Shown one piece after another: positions 1 through 9,653 of a stretch of 64,000 bases of DNA. The notes under the pieces are model-generated. The model ran no database searches, was not told the origin of the DNA, and saw only the letters and a program-made list of their open reading frames with translations. The DNA comes from Mesotaenium endlicherianum (Eukaryota > Streptophyta > Zygnematophyceae > Zygnematales > Mesotaeniaceae). How positions within the stretch are numbered: the stretch's first letter is position 1; the number at the start of each line of letters is the position of its first letter. Position numbers and translations under genes: made by a program. The stretch spans positions 81,270-145,269 of the forward strand of contig WELA01011368.1 in NCBI GenBank assembly GCA_009602735.1, given 5' to 3'.

Positions 1-1
1 G

Positions 2-588
2 GGCCACGTTGTCAATAAGAAAGGCATTAGTGTGGATCCTAAGAAAGTCCGGATCATAAGGGACTGGCCAGTGCCACAGTCTGTCTCAGAAGTTAGATCC
101 TTCCTCGGGTTGGTTAACTACCAAAGGAGATTCATTGAGAATTATTTTACAAAGGCCAGCAGATTGATTGGCCTTACTAAGAAGGACAGAGGGTATGTGT
201 GGGGGGAAGAGCAGCAAGCTACCTTCCAGACCCTTAAAGATGCTCTCTGTTCTGCCCCAGTCTTAGCTGTGTATGACCCCAGCAACCTTGTGCAGGTGGT
301 TACTGATGCTTCTGTCTTTGCCATGGATGCTATTTTGTTGCAGCCTGCTGACAAAACCACAAAGGATGGTAAGGTAAAGCAAGAGTGGCACCCTGTACTT
401 TATGAGTCCATAAAATTCAATCCACTTGTAATTGACTATTCTGTGCATGATAAAGATTTGCTTGCTATCATTCTTGTTCTCAAAACAGTGAAGAGCATAC
501 TTACATGGTAAAGCTTTTAAGGTGATTACAGATCATCTAGCTCTGACTCACTTTCAGAAGAAGTCCAAGCTGTCAAGGAGGGAGAACC
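2..588 (+). pseudogene. TE0 chromovirus pol fragment: RT thumb and RNase H, 5' part
   Basis: The reading frame is open from base 2 and enters the window in mid-gene. It encodes the end of a Ty3/gypsy reverse transcriptase (GHVV, then VRSFLGLVNYQRRFIENY) followed by RNase H (VVTDASVFAMDAILLQ, then VITDHLALTHFQ). A frameshift near 490 moves the frame before the stop at 509-511, and the RNase H sequence resumes in the next frame up to RREN at 588. There a TE1-type LTR begins directly. The same protein resumes at 24171 after the 5-bp duplication GAACC, so this is the left half of a gene split by an insertion. The polymerase catalytic domain lies outside the window. Family assignment is secure; activity is excluded by the frameshift and the interruption. 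Confidence 0.9.
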
Positions 589-1834
589 TGTAACGAATCA
601 ATTCATTATTTATTTAATTAATTGCATATGTAAGTACAACCCTAAATACGTATTCTGTCAATATACTCACATATGCGAGTTCACTCAAATGAATGTATGT
701 TGATATGATGCGAGTTTATTTACTTTGTCAAAAAGGTCAGCAGGATGACTTTTGTATCATAGTGTACTCTGCTCACTTTGTTGAAAAGTTCAGCAGGGTG
801 ACTTTTGTATCATAGTAAAGTTGGCTGAGATTTATATACCTCTTATATACAGGACATAATATCAGTAGGTTGATATATAGTAAGGTCGTATAATATTAGT
901 AAGTATATTTGGACTCAGTATGCTGAGGATAGATATATTCATTTAGATAGTTATTTATGGACTGTTACATATGACCGTAGTATATTGATAGTTGGGAGGT
1001 TGACTGAGATTTGGTAAATCGATGTCCTACCAGTGTGGTTAAAATCTGGGTAGGCGGAGCCGTCGTTTGTTAACTGAACAGTCAGGACTTCAGTCACTTG
1101 ACCAATTAATATGTTCGTTATACCTAGATCCGTGGGTCCCAACTTAACGGGTTTTCCACGAATCGGCGCACCTTGCGCCGTGGTCAACCAGGTGGTCACT
1201 AGGTACATAGCAGGCTCGGATCTCGTGGTCCCCCATTCTGGACAGTAGGCTTTACAGTCGGATTTCTACTTGCAAGTCATGTGTGCACTTTTGGGTTCGT
1301 TCTAATGACCAGCCTTCACGGAAGTTGACATGGCTGCTTTGTCTGAGCTTCAAATGGAGCAAACTAGGAATTTTTGATAAGATCTCGTCAAGATGCGTTC
1401 GTTGCCGTTGAGTTTGCTCAATTTGGAGTAGTATTGACAGGGTTATGCCCTCTGACATTTTGGGGTCACTTAGCAGACATATTCCATGGTTTTGCACGTA
1501 AGTCAGTGGGATGTGTTTTAGCTACTTTATGGTCATCTGAATACGAGCGCCTTCAATCCCCTGATGTTATGTATGTGCTTATACATGCTTGTATGTCTGG
1601 TAGGCAAGAGGCTCTAAAGGAGAAGCTCTAGTCCTTAAGCTCGCCTCTTTCTTGTGCCTTGTATTCGTGTGCAACTATGGCACACTACGGTAAGTGACTC
1701 AAGGGAGATAGATGGGTAAACGAAATTCACTACCAGGCCAAAGATCGCTCCCTGATTTCACACGCTTCCACCTATCTCTGGTCTTATATATTTAAATGAG
1801 AAACATTCATCTTGAATATGCAAGATTCATTTCA
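589..1834 (+). repeat. TE1-family LTR, copy A (full length)
   Basis: 1,246 bp, beginning TGTAACGAATC and ending GATTCATTTCA, closely similar to the LTRs at 28661-29925 and 40347-41610. The five bases before it (584-588, GAACC) are repeated at 24166-24170 after LTR D, giving the target-site duplication of the A-D unit. U3 contains two imperfect copies of a unit of about 53 bp (GGTCAGCAGGATGACTTTTG core) around 725-825. No primer-binding site follows it: bases from 1835 on read as reverse-strand integrase of TE3. No coding capacity. Confidence 0.9.
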
Positions 1835-2634
1835 TAGGGAGAATTTGAGGCCAGGGAGGCCTGGCGACTGAATCTGTATCCCATAGCCAGCCACGAGAGT
1901 GCGTCGTCCCAATGGGTGCTATCGTGTGTCAGGGAGTACTTGCGCAGCCCTAGCTTGACGATCTAAACCATGCGCTCTGCAAGGCCGTCAGCCTGGGGGT
2001 GATTGTGGGAGGTAGTGAGGTGGTCGATAATGGAGCGCTCCAGCAGCTTCTGGAAGCTGCCCTGGAACTCCTTTCCCTGGTCGGTTAGCACCTCAGCTTA
2101 GCTGCCAACCTGATCAAGGAACGCCTGAGCGATCCCCTCAGTGGCCTTGCTGGGCAAGGGCACGAGCTCGATCTACTTGGACAAGTGCTTGATCATCACC
2201 ACGAGGTAGAGGTTGCCTCGGCGGGACTTGGGTAACTCCCCAGCCAAGTCCAACGACCACCGGTAGAACAGCCCCTGAATGGGCAGAGGGCTGAGGGCAA
2301 CTTTGCGCACTGTGAAGCTTGAGCGTACACGATCAGAGAGAGTGCAGCTGCTGACGACGTCGGCCACGACCTCAGCCATGCCATGCCACCAGTACTCTGC
2401 TTGCAGCAGGCTGAGAGTGCGCTTGCCTCCGAAGTGTCCAAGGGCCTCATGAACAGTGCGCACCAGCTGGCTACGTATAGCAGGCTCAGGGACCGCTAGG
2501 ACGGAGCCATCGTTCATCACCCGCCTCAGTCGACCCTCCATGAAGACAAAATCCCGGCAACGCTTGAGGACGCGGTTGCGCTCCCTCGCGTCCATGCCTG
2601 GCGCCAGCTCTTTAGCAACGACGTATTGCAGCAA
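1835..2634 (-). pseudogene. TE3 integrase (zinc-binding domain and catalytic core), truncated
   Basis: The minus frame from 2634 shows the HHCC zinc region (HEALGHFGGKRTLSLLQAEY), though the second Cys pair is imperfect (SCTLSDR). The core starts with RWSLDLAGELPKSRRGNLY and runs past in-frame stops through EVLTDQGKEFQGSF, then HNHPQADGLAERMV and WDDALSWLAMGYRF. The integrase D,D-35-E scaffold is thus recognisable. At least three in-frame stops are seen (SK*IEL, GS*AEV, MV*IVK), two of them readable as C-to-T changes of CAG/CAA or TGG codons. The frame ends at 1835, exactly at the LTR A border, before the integrase C-terminus. Confidence 0.85.
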
Positions 2635-2751
2635 CGTGCCATTGTCCTACACGTCCTCGGGCCCGCGCTGCCAGCTGTCTTGCTCTGTTGCGCCAAACGC
2701 CGCGTGTTGACCACCACCAGGTTGCGGTAGGTGAGCCCCGTGGGCCCCGCA

Positions 2752-4256
2752 TCATTGTCCATCGTGAAGGCCAAGAAGGCAGTCGCATGCCAGGCCACTT
2801 GGCTTGTCCTCATTGTGCCGGGCCACGATCAAATCCCTGGAGGACGGCAGCGGGTTGCGGCTGAGGCCGTCGGCGTCCATGTTGGTCGAGCCTGGGCAGT
2901 GGTGCACGTCAAACGTGTACTTTTGCAGAGTGAGTGCCCATCGTGCGTACTTGCCTGTAAGGCGCTCCGACGTCATGAGCCACTTGAGCGGCTGATGGCT
3001 GGTGACGAGGCGGAAGTGGGTGCCGTAGAGGTAATGCTTGAAGTGCACAATCGCCCAGACCGCTGCCAGGCATTCCTCCTCGTGAGAGCCACAGTTGGCC
3101 TTGCCGCGGTTGTTGCTGCGACTGGCGTACGCCACCACGTGCTCGCAACCGTCGTGCTCCTGAACCAGCACTGCTCCCAACCTTGCCTGCAACCAGTTGG
3201 TGTGAAGGATGAAGGGCTTAGTGTGGTCAGGCCGTCGCAGCATTGGGGCGCTCACTAGCAGCTCCTTGAGCTTATCGAATGCCGCCTGCTGCTCTGCTCC
3301 CCACAGATAGGCCATCTCTTTCCGCAGCAAATCGTTGAGTGGCTTAGCGAGCTCGCTAAAGCCAGGCACAAAGCGGCCGTAGTAGTTGGCGATCCCAAAG
3401 AAGGCCCTCAGCTGCGAGATGTCGGTAGGCGGCGGGATGCCTGTGATGGCCGAGATTTTGGCCAGTTGCGGTGCCAAGCCACTGGAGGAGAGGAGATGCC
3501 CAAGGGAGTCCACCTCTCGGGTCCCAAAGGTGCACTTCCTTGATGGCACTTGAGCCCAACGGCCTCCAAGCGGTCCAGGACGGCGGTGATGTGCGCCACG
3601 TGCTCCTCAAACGTCTCACTGAAGACGAGCACGTCATCAATGTCGCACCGGGCAAAAGATAGCCCTGCCAGCTCCTTATCCATGATCCGTTGGAAGGTAG
3701 CTGGAGCGTTCTTCAACCCGAAGGGCGTCACCCTCCACTCATAGAGGCGTTGTGCCCCACAGAACGGTGTCTTATGCTGGTCCTCCGCCGCAATAGGTAT
3801 TCGGTTGAAGCCCTGCCTCAAGTCCAGCACCGAGAACCATGTGCATGTGCCAATGTCATCAAAGATCTTGTCAGGGGTAGGCATAGGATATCTATCCTGC
3901 TGAGTGACCTCGTTCAGCTTATGATAGTCAGCGCACATCCTCTTCTCATACCAATTGCCGAAGGCATCCTTCTTCGCCAGCATGACCGTGGGGGCCGCAT
4001 AGGTAGTGGAGGACTCCCAAAAAAGCTGGTTGTCCTCCGGCTTGCCTGTTTTCATGCTGATTAAGCCGTCCTCAAAGTGACTGTAGCGGTATCGCTTCTG
4101 GAAGATGGGTACGTCTGACGTGAGGCGGAGCCTCATGGGGTCGCCAGTGTAGCGCCCCAAGTCATGCATGCCACTGGCAAAGCAGACACTGCGCCGAGCA
4201 TTGAGCATCTTTGTCAGCTGCGCTGCCTCCTCCGCGGTAAGGGTCCCCCCCAGCAT
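2752..4256 (-). pseudogene. TE3 reverse transcriptase and RNase H
   Basis: 4256-3408 encodes RT fingers and palm: MCADYHKLNEVTQQDRYPMP, then FSVLDLRQGFNRIPI, then YEWRVTPFGLKNAPATFQRI and the catalytic box CDIDDVLVFSETFEEH. A frameshift near 3550 moves the thumb and RNase H into 3549-2752 (LRAFFGIANYYGRFVPGFSE; FILHTNWLQARLGAVLVQ; LVTSHQPLKWLM; DADGLSRNP). The first RNase H acidic residue, normally Asp in HTD, reads Asn here, so RNase H would be inactive even without the frameshift. Typical Ty3/gypsy class, family clear; dead copy. Confidence 0.9.
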
Positions 4257-4690
4257 CCATGTAGGGGCTGCTGGAGGCGGTGCCTGCCCTGCACCTGTTG
4301 CCTCGTGGGCTATTGCGGCGCTCTGCCCTCCTGCTGGCGTTGCCTGTCTGCTGGTAGAGAGCGGCTGGCCTGCCTCTGCTCCTGCTGGTTCCTGCTGGCA
4401 CCTGCTGGCTTTTGCTGGCTCCTGTTAGCACCTGCCCTGCGGCTGCTAGCTGTCCCGTCGGAGCCGCCTGCCGGTGTGCCGGAGGAAAAAGAAAGGGGGA
4501 GCGATGCGGCCCCCTGGCCCGCTGTGTCCCCCCCCTGGGCTGTCCCCCCCCCAGCGGGCCAGAGTTGGCGTCGGATGCAGGTGGCGGCTAGTACGGGCGG
4601 CAAGGAGGAGCTTGCAGGGCAGGCCCTGCCCTCTGGGAGCGCCAGCGGGTACTGGGTGGAGGGCGAGCGCTGTCGTCCTCGCAAGAGCTA
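4257..4690 (-). other. TE3 linker between methyltransferase and RT
   Basis: About 430 bp, GC-rich, with short irregular CCTGCTGG-type repeats around 4375-4440. The minus strand reads as low-complexity Ser/Gln/Arg/Ala-rich sequence (QQVPAGTSRSRGRP) with no recognisable fold. It fills the space between the DNMT C-terminus and the RT N-terminus and is probably a disordered polyprotein linker. No independent gene is seen. Confidence 0.5.
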
Positions 4691-6340
4691 TCATCGGGCG
4701 CGTCCATGCAACAAGGGAGCTCGTGATGGCGGGCCTCTCGATAAAGGGGAGTCAAGGCCTGCGTCTGCAAAAAAATCCAAGATGTTGGCATCAATGGCCT
4801 GCTCCAAGAGCCAAACGCGGTTGTCCTCGGTGATGCCATCCACCACGGTCAAATAGGCAGGAAAGCCCATGGAGCGCTCCATCTCCACGGCGCGCAGTCG
4901 CTCATACAAGCAGGAGGAAAAGTTGATGAGCATGCCGCGGGCTGCGCTGATGTAGGCGGCGCTGTCGTAGCGGCTGACAAAAGTAGGCAGAGCGCGCGTG
5001 ACATCACCGAGTACTTCACACTGGGCCTGCGACGGATGGGGCAGGGCTGTAACGCGCTGGGCCAGCCGTGCGACGTCGAGGATGGAGTCGACGTTGCGCG
5101 TGTGGCGGGGGTGCGCGGCTACCAAGACCTCCAACGTGCCTGGCAGGGCCAGGTTGGTGAAGTAGGCGCGCACACGGTGGGCGAAGGACCCAATGTGCGC
5201 GGCATTGATGACGGCCTCACGTCCAAGGTAGCTGTTGCAGAGCTCAAAGTCGGCGCAAACATTGGCTTGCTCGTCGCCGCGCACCGCTACATTCTTTAAG
5301 ACCCACGCAAGGGAGTGAGGTGGCTGGCGCGTCTCAACCAGGGTTGAGGACGCGCAGGAGGTGCCAGAAGAGCGCCGTGCGAGGGTCGCTGAGGGCACCG
5401 TCGCGGCCTGCGATGGAGAACCTCTTGCATTCCTAGCCAGCGATGACGAGGTCCACTAGGCCGAGGCGCGTCACGTGCTCGTCGGTGATGTCGCGGATGT
5501 CCATGGGCCAATCAATTTGCGCGTGGCGGAAGGCGAGTGCGGGAAAGATGTCGGGGAAGCGCTCGTGACAGAGCGCCATTTGACGTCGGGCAACCTGCTG
5601 TGCCTCCGGGTGAGGGTCGACGTAGACGTAGCGTCAAACGGGAATGCCAGCCTGCAGTGTTGCCAGCAATCCAGTAGCGATGCCGGCAAACATCTCCACC
5701 AGAACGATGCCGCCAGGTCGCTCATCCAGCTGGTCCGTGTAGATCGACGTTGAAAGGGGCCGAAGGCCCATGGCAGGATGGCCAGGCTCCGCGGTGGGCG
5801 GGTACGTAAAGGCGTCGCTGTACTGGTGTGGGGCCATGCGGAGTGCCACAACGACACAGTCGGCGTAGTCACGCGTAAGATGTGGAAGAGGCCCAGCCAG
5901 CGGCTGGGGCTGGGCGACGCGCGCGTGGGCCTGGTACTGACGCCACCTGTCCTAAGCGTCCTGCAGGATGTGCGAGGGAACATGTGTCGAGCGTGACTGG
6001 GCCGTGCGCACGCAGGTGAGCTGCCACAAGCGCCTGGCCTCACAATCTTGTGGTGAGAAGCGGTGTACGCCAGCTGGTCCACACGGGGGGTTGAGGCAAG
6101 TATGGATGCAAGTTGTAGTACGCCTGCTGGCGTCGGTAGAACGGGAGGTCCGCCGGGTTGGCGCCGCCGGCTAGCTCTGTGCGATAGGCAAATTGTTGGA
6201 CGCGCAGAGGATGGCGGGGCGCCAGCTGCACCCGGGCACGTAGCTGAGGGTGGAGCGGCTGCTAATTGTCTGGACGGTGGTGGCGGCGCCCCAAAACAGC
6301 AACGGCTGCAGAGCGGGAACTGGGTTTGGAGTCGCATGCA
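4691..6340 (-). pseudogene. TE3 cytosine-C5 DNA methyltransferase domain (variant motif IV)
   Basis: Read on the minus strand with interruptions. Motif I is VLVEMFAGIATGLLATLQAG near 5700-5640, followed by an acidic cofactor-site strand YVYVDPHPEAQQ. The catalytic loop follows VDLVIAG and reads stop-E-C-K-RFSIAGRDGALSDPRTALF, with the Cys codon at 5427-5429 and TAG at 5433-5435. Motif VI is WVLKNV, motif VIII is AHRVRAYFTNL (5180-5150), and the motif IX/X region is RAVEMERSMGFPAYLT. The domain would transfer methyl from AdoMet to cytosine C5. The usual PCQ is replaced by x-E-C-K, where x is probably Trp (TGG to TAG). Further stops at about 5633 and 5395 make this copy inactive. It lies between protease and RT in one polyprotein-like array. 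Confidence 0.8.
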
Positions 6341-6459
6341 CGGGTGCTGGTGCGGGCCACTTTGGAGGCAGTTGGACCGCCAGGCCCATCACCTGCAAAG
6401 TGGCTACGAGGAGCTGGCGGGCGCTGGTCGTACAGCGCGTGGGAGGCAAACGTGGTGAA

Positions 6460-7680
6460 CTACGAACCGTCCTCCCTGTCGTCTGCCTCGTGGTAGGGCG
6501 GGGTGGCTGCTCGATTGCGGCTGCTGCAATAGGGCGGCGTGAGGGACCGACCACGTCGAGGTGGAGGCGTGAGGCTGCGCTCGCTACGCAGGCTGCGCCT
6601 AAGCTGTGACGGGGTGACAGCGCGTCGCCTGCCACGCAGCCCGCGACCCGGCTCTAGGTGTAGGACCAAGCATACGGGGACGGCTGTCATTGCAGTGCCT
6701 GCGGCGCTGGCCACTGCGCGCGCTGCCTGAGCACCAGTGCCAGAGGTGGCGGAGGTGGCTGCGGAGAACGCGTGGGCTTGGGACCGATTATCGCTAGTGC
6801 CTCTGCCGTATAGTTGATGCAAGAGGTTGCGACAAGTAGCGTCTGTGGAGCAATCATGCTCGGGCCGACATCGGGGCCCTCCGGCACTGCGGTAGGCTGC
6901 GCCGGACCTGGCGGACGCTGGGCGGCTGAACCCAGGCGGTCCGGTTGAGGGAGTGCGGCCAAACCCTGGAGGTCCAACAGGCCTGTCGAAGCCTGGTGGC
7001 CTTCTCAGAGTGCTGAACCCTGGGGGTCCCGTGAGCCTACGGCGAATGCGAGAAACGAGAGTGACGGGCCGCGCCTGCGACTCAGTCGGCTCGTAGGACT
7101 CCTGTGGCGCGCGCTCGTACGACTCGTCGTTTGTCAGCGGGTCGTAGGCCGGCTGACGCATGGCCTCCTCCTCTGAAGCGGTCGTGCGGCGGTCGGAGTC
7201 GTCGGTGTGCATCAATAACGAAGGTGGATGCGACGCCATCTGGAACTGCATGGCCACTCCAACTAGTACCTCCTGTTGCGGGCGGACGTCGGATCAGGCG
7301 TCTGGCGAACAAGCCCTCTCGCGCGGAGGCTGCGCAGGGACGGGCGGCAGACTTGTGCCCTAGGGAGCGGCGAGGAGCTCGTGGGACTTAGCAATTGTGG
7401 CCACTGCGGTGGCGGCGACATCGGCGGCTGCGGTCGCTGCTGCTGTAATCTGGCGCATCGCGGCATGTTGTGCTGCGTAAATGCGCACGGACTCTCGCGC
7501 CAGCGCCGTCAGCAGCTGTGCCTGCTGCTGTGGGGTAAGGTGGAGCTCTGCGCTCGGTAGCTTTGGCTCCTTGCCCTGGGGCTGGAGCAGGTCAGCCCCG
7601 ACAGAAACGTTGTCCTCCTCTGAGCCGCCCTTGCGTGTCGGAGTGACGCCAAACCGGTCCTTATCGTCGCCAAGCGCCAT
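6460..7680 (-). pseudogene. TE3 linker region with GPPGF repeats between protease and DNMT
   Basis: Two minus ORFs, 7680-7360 and 7257-6460, in different frames. The first is Gln/Ala-rich helical sequence (ELHLTPQQQAQLLTAL, then AAATAAADVAATAVATIA). The second begins with an acidic stretch and then carries several GPPGF-like motifs (TGPPGFSTLRRPPGFDRP, VGPPGFGRTPSTGPPGF), followed by an Arg/Ser/Pro-rich tail with SLTPPPRRGRSLTPPY. No catalytic domain is seen. Position and composition suggest a flexible linker of the retrotransposon polyprotein. It could instead be a degenerated extra domain. Confidence 0.5.
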
Positions 7681-7779
7681 GAAGCCGTAGAGGACCGCTG
7701 AGGTGGGACGCCGGTTCAGAATGTAGGCCGTGCGCGTGCCTCCTGTGCGCCAGTCGGGCCGATAGTGTGCTCGTTCCGT

Positions 7780-8100
7780 CTAGTCATCCACCGCTGCTTC
7801 TATGGGGAAGAGCACGTCCTGCCCCAGGAGGACGTCGAAGGTGTCAGAGCGCGTCAGCAACGCGTGACGATGGATCGTCGTCTCGTCCTCGGTCCCGGGA
7901 TGAAAGGTGAAGACGAGCGCCAGCCGAGTGCGCCTTGTCACGGACTTGGATGTGCCAGCTGCAGTGTTGATCCGCATGGGCGAATCCTCCAAGTCAGCTG
8001 AGGAGAAGCCCAGCTGCCGGAGATAGCTGTGACTGATCAAAACTGGCTATGCGCCGGTGTCAAATGTGATGCGCTGAGGGGCCTGCTTGTTGACCAGCAC
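7780..8100 (-). pseudogene. TE3 retropepsin-like aspartic protease
   Basis: The minus frame reads APQRITFDTGA, then a TAG stop at 8047-8049, then PVLISHSYLRQLGF. DTGA (codons 8061-8050) is the catalytic aspartate motif of retroviral-type proteases. The C-terminal half contains FDVLLGQDVLFPIEA, the hydrophobic-hydrophobic-Gly flap-end pattern of the family. It would process the Gag-Pol polyprotein. The single in-frame stop directly after the active site disables this copy. It precedes the GPPGF linker and DNMT in the same orientation. Confidence 0.8.
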
Positions 8101-8886
8101 AATCCCTTGCGCGTTTCCAAAAACGCCGCGTTATGGCTGCTGATCAGCCTGCGCTCGTGCGGGGGTCGAGCGGGGGCTGAGAGCATCGCAGTGGAAGCTC
8201 CTGCTGCCGGCCTGTCTGTACCTGTGTGGGCCCCAGGGGCGTGGGAACGGAGCATCAGCTGGGCGGCCTGCCGGGTCGCCTCCAACGTCACGCCGACCGA
8301 CGACATGCGGTGCAGTGCCAGCGACAGCACCTCGACGCTCAACTCCACCGTCATCACTGGCGACGCGAGTGCGTGCGGTGCTGGCGTGAATGGCGTTGCT
8401 AGATGCGCCAGGATGCGAAAGGAGCGGGGCAGACGCGGGGCTTCCTCCATACGCCGTCCCTGGTTGGGTCCGTCGCGCTCGGGCGCGCTTGATGCTTGAT
8501 CCGCAGCTGCCACGAGCGGACGCTCGCGTGTAGTCTCGTGAGTTGCCGAGCCGCTGCCAAGTGGTTGTGTTCGTGTGCAACAGACGAGAGCTGCGGCTGT
8601 CATCACTGGCACACTTGGCGTTGCTGCGAGCAGGGGCAACGATGCATGCTTTGCCAGGGGCGCTGGCGTCCTGGCAAGGGTGAGCGCCTGTGCAAGTCCT
8701 GTCGCAGGCGACGGGATGGCAACAAGGACCTGCGAGACCCCTGTTGGACCGCCAAGTGGCGTGCCAGGGTTGCCCCTGAGGCGCACCAGGCGTGCTGCCG
8801 ATCCGCCGGCACTCTATCCTGTGTGGGGCCCGTGCGATGCTCGGGCGTCCCGCTTTTGCGCGAGAACACATGCAACACACGCGGGT
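8101..8886 (-). pseudogene. TE3 linker upstream of protease
   Basis: Minus frames 8786-8037 and 8880-8131 are both long and open because of high GC. The best candidate continuation toward the protease contains VMTVELSVEVLSLALHRMSS followed by a Ser/Ala/Pro-rich region. No zinc knuckle or other domain could be assigned. It is probably the Gag C-terminus/protease leader of TE3. The right edge abuts the left end of TE4. Confidence 0.4.
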
Positions 8887-8903
8887 AAATTGACGGACAC
8901 TTA

Positions 8904-9653
8904 AATTTGGCGCAGGGGTTACTCAAAAGTACCGATTCGTTCGTTTCGCGTCACTTTGAGGAAGTTAAGAAGGCGAATGTTAACCTCTCTGCTGTCAGTT
9001 CCTAACTTCTTATTTACGCTCTTATAGCTCTAGTCTTCTTAGTGAAAGTTTTAATATACTTGTAGGCAAATCCAACGAGACAAACAGTGGGGATTATCGT
9101 AAACTATAGAGACAACCACGCTTGTACAAACCGCCACACTTGCAAGTACCTAGCCTACTAAAAGTAAGAACATGGCGTTTTTTGCTTTATACCAGCCGCG
9201 TTAACTCTCTGTGTAGTTGATTAGAATGTTCTGTTCTTCTTTTGAACGATGCATAAATGAGTTGCTCCAGTACTCTCCGTGGCCTTTCTTGCATAGATAA
9301 GTTTTTATACGGTTTGAGTTATAATTGTGTGGAGGGGTACTAGCGGGCTGAAGTAACCTGTATGCAAACGGAAGAGTAAGAGGCCTCTTTGAAACGTAAA
9401 ATGGGCCATTTTCAACGTCTTTTTCATCATTTAGGATTGCAGGCTGATTTGACCAGTATGAGGGTTAACATAGTTTTGCACTAAAAGTCATTATGAGCGG
9501 CCAGATGGAGATATGCCTTGCAACAAGAGCTGCAGAACAGTAATTACTACCATAAATTTGTCCTTTATATCTTCTTACATATCTTATGGTTTGGTTTACC
9601 ATTAAGTGGGGGTTTGACAGGTAAGGCAGCCAAGTAAGTCTGCCAGGTGAGCC
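8904..9653 (+). other. TE4 left arm, non-coding
   Basis: About 750 bp between the left end and the first ATG of the plus gene. It is AT-rich with no ORF of interest and presumably holds the subterminal sites and promoter of the plus gene. A TATA-like TTATATCTT lies at about 9563-9572, some 80-90 bp before the ATG at 9654. No repeat matching the right arm was recognised. Confidence 0.4.

Noticed and set aside
951-1208. 85-codon minus ORF, repeated at 29025-29300 and 40710-40985
   Set aside because: It lies inside the three TE1 LTRs and is conserved only because the LTRs are; frame and length differ between copies and it resembles no protein.
4370-4440. Microsatellite or CRISPR-like array of CCTGCTGG units
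   Set aside because: Units are too short and irregular and lie within the TE3 linker coding region; no spacers of constant length.
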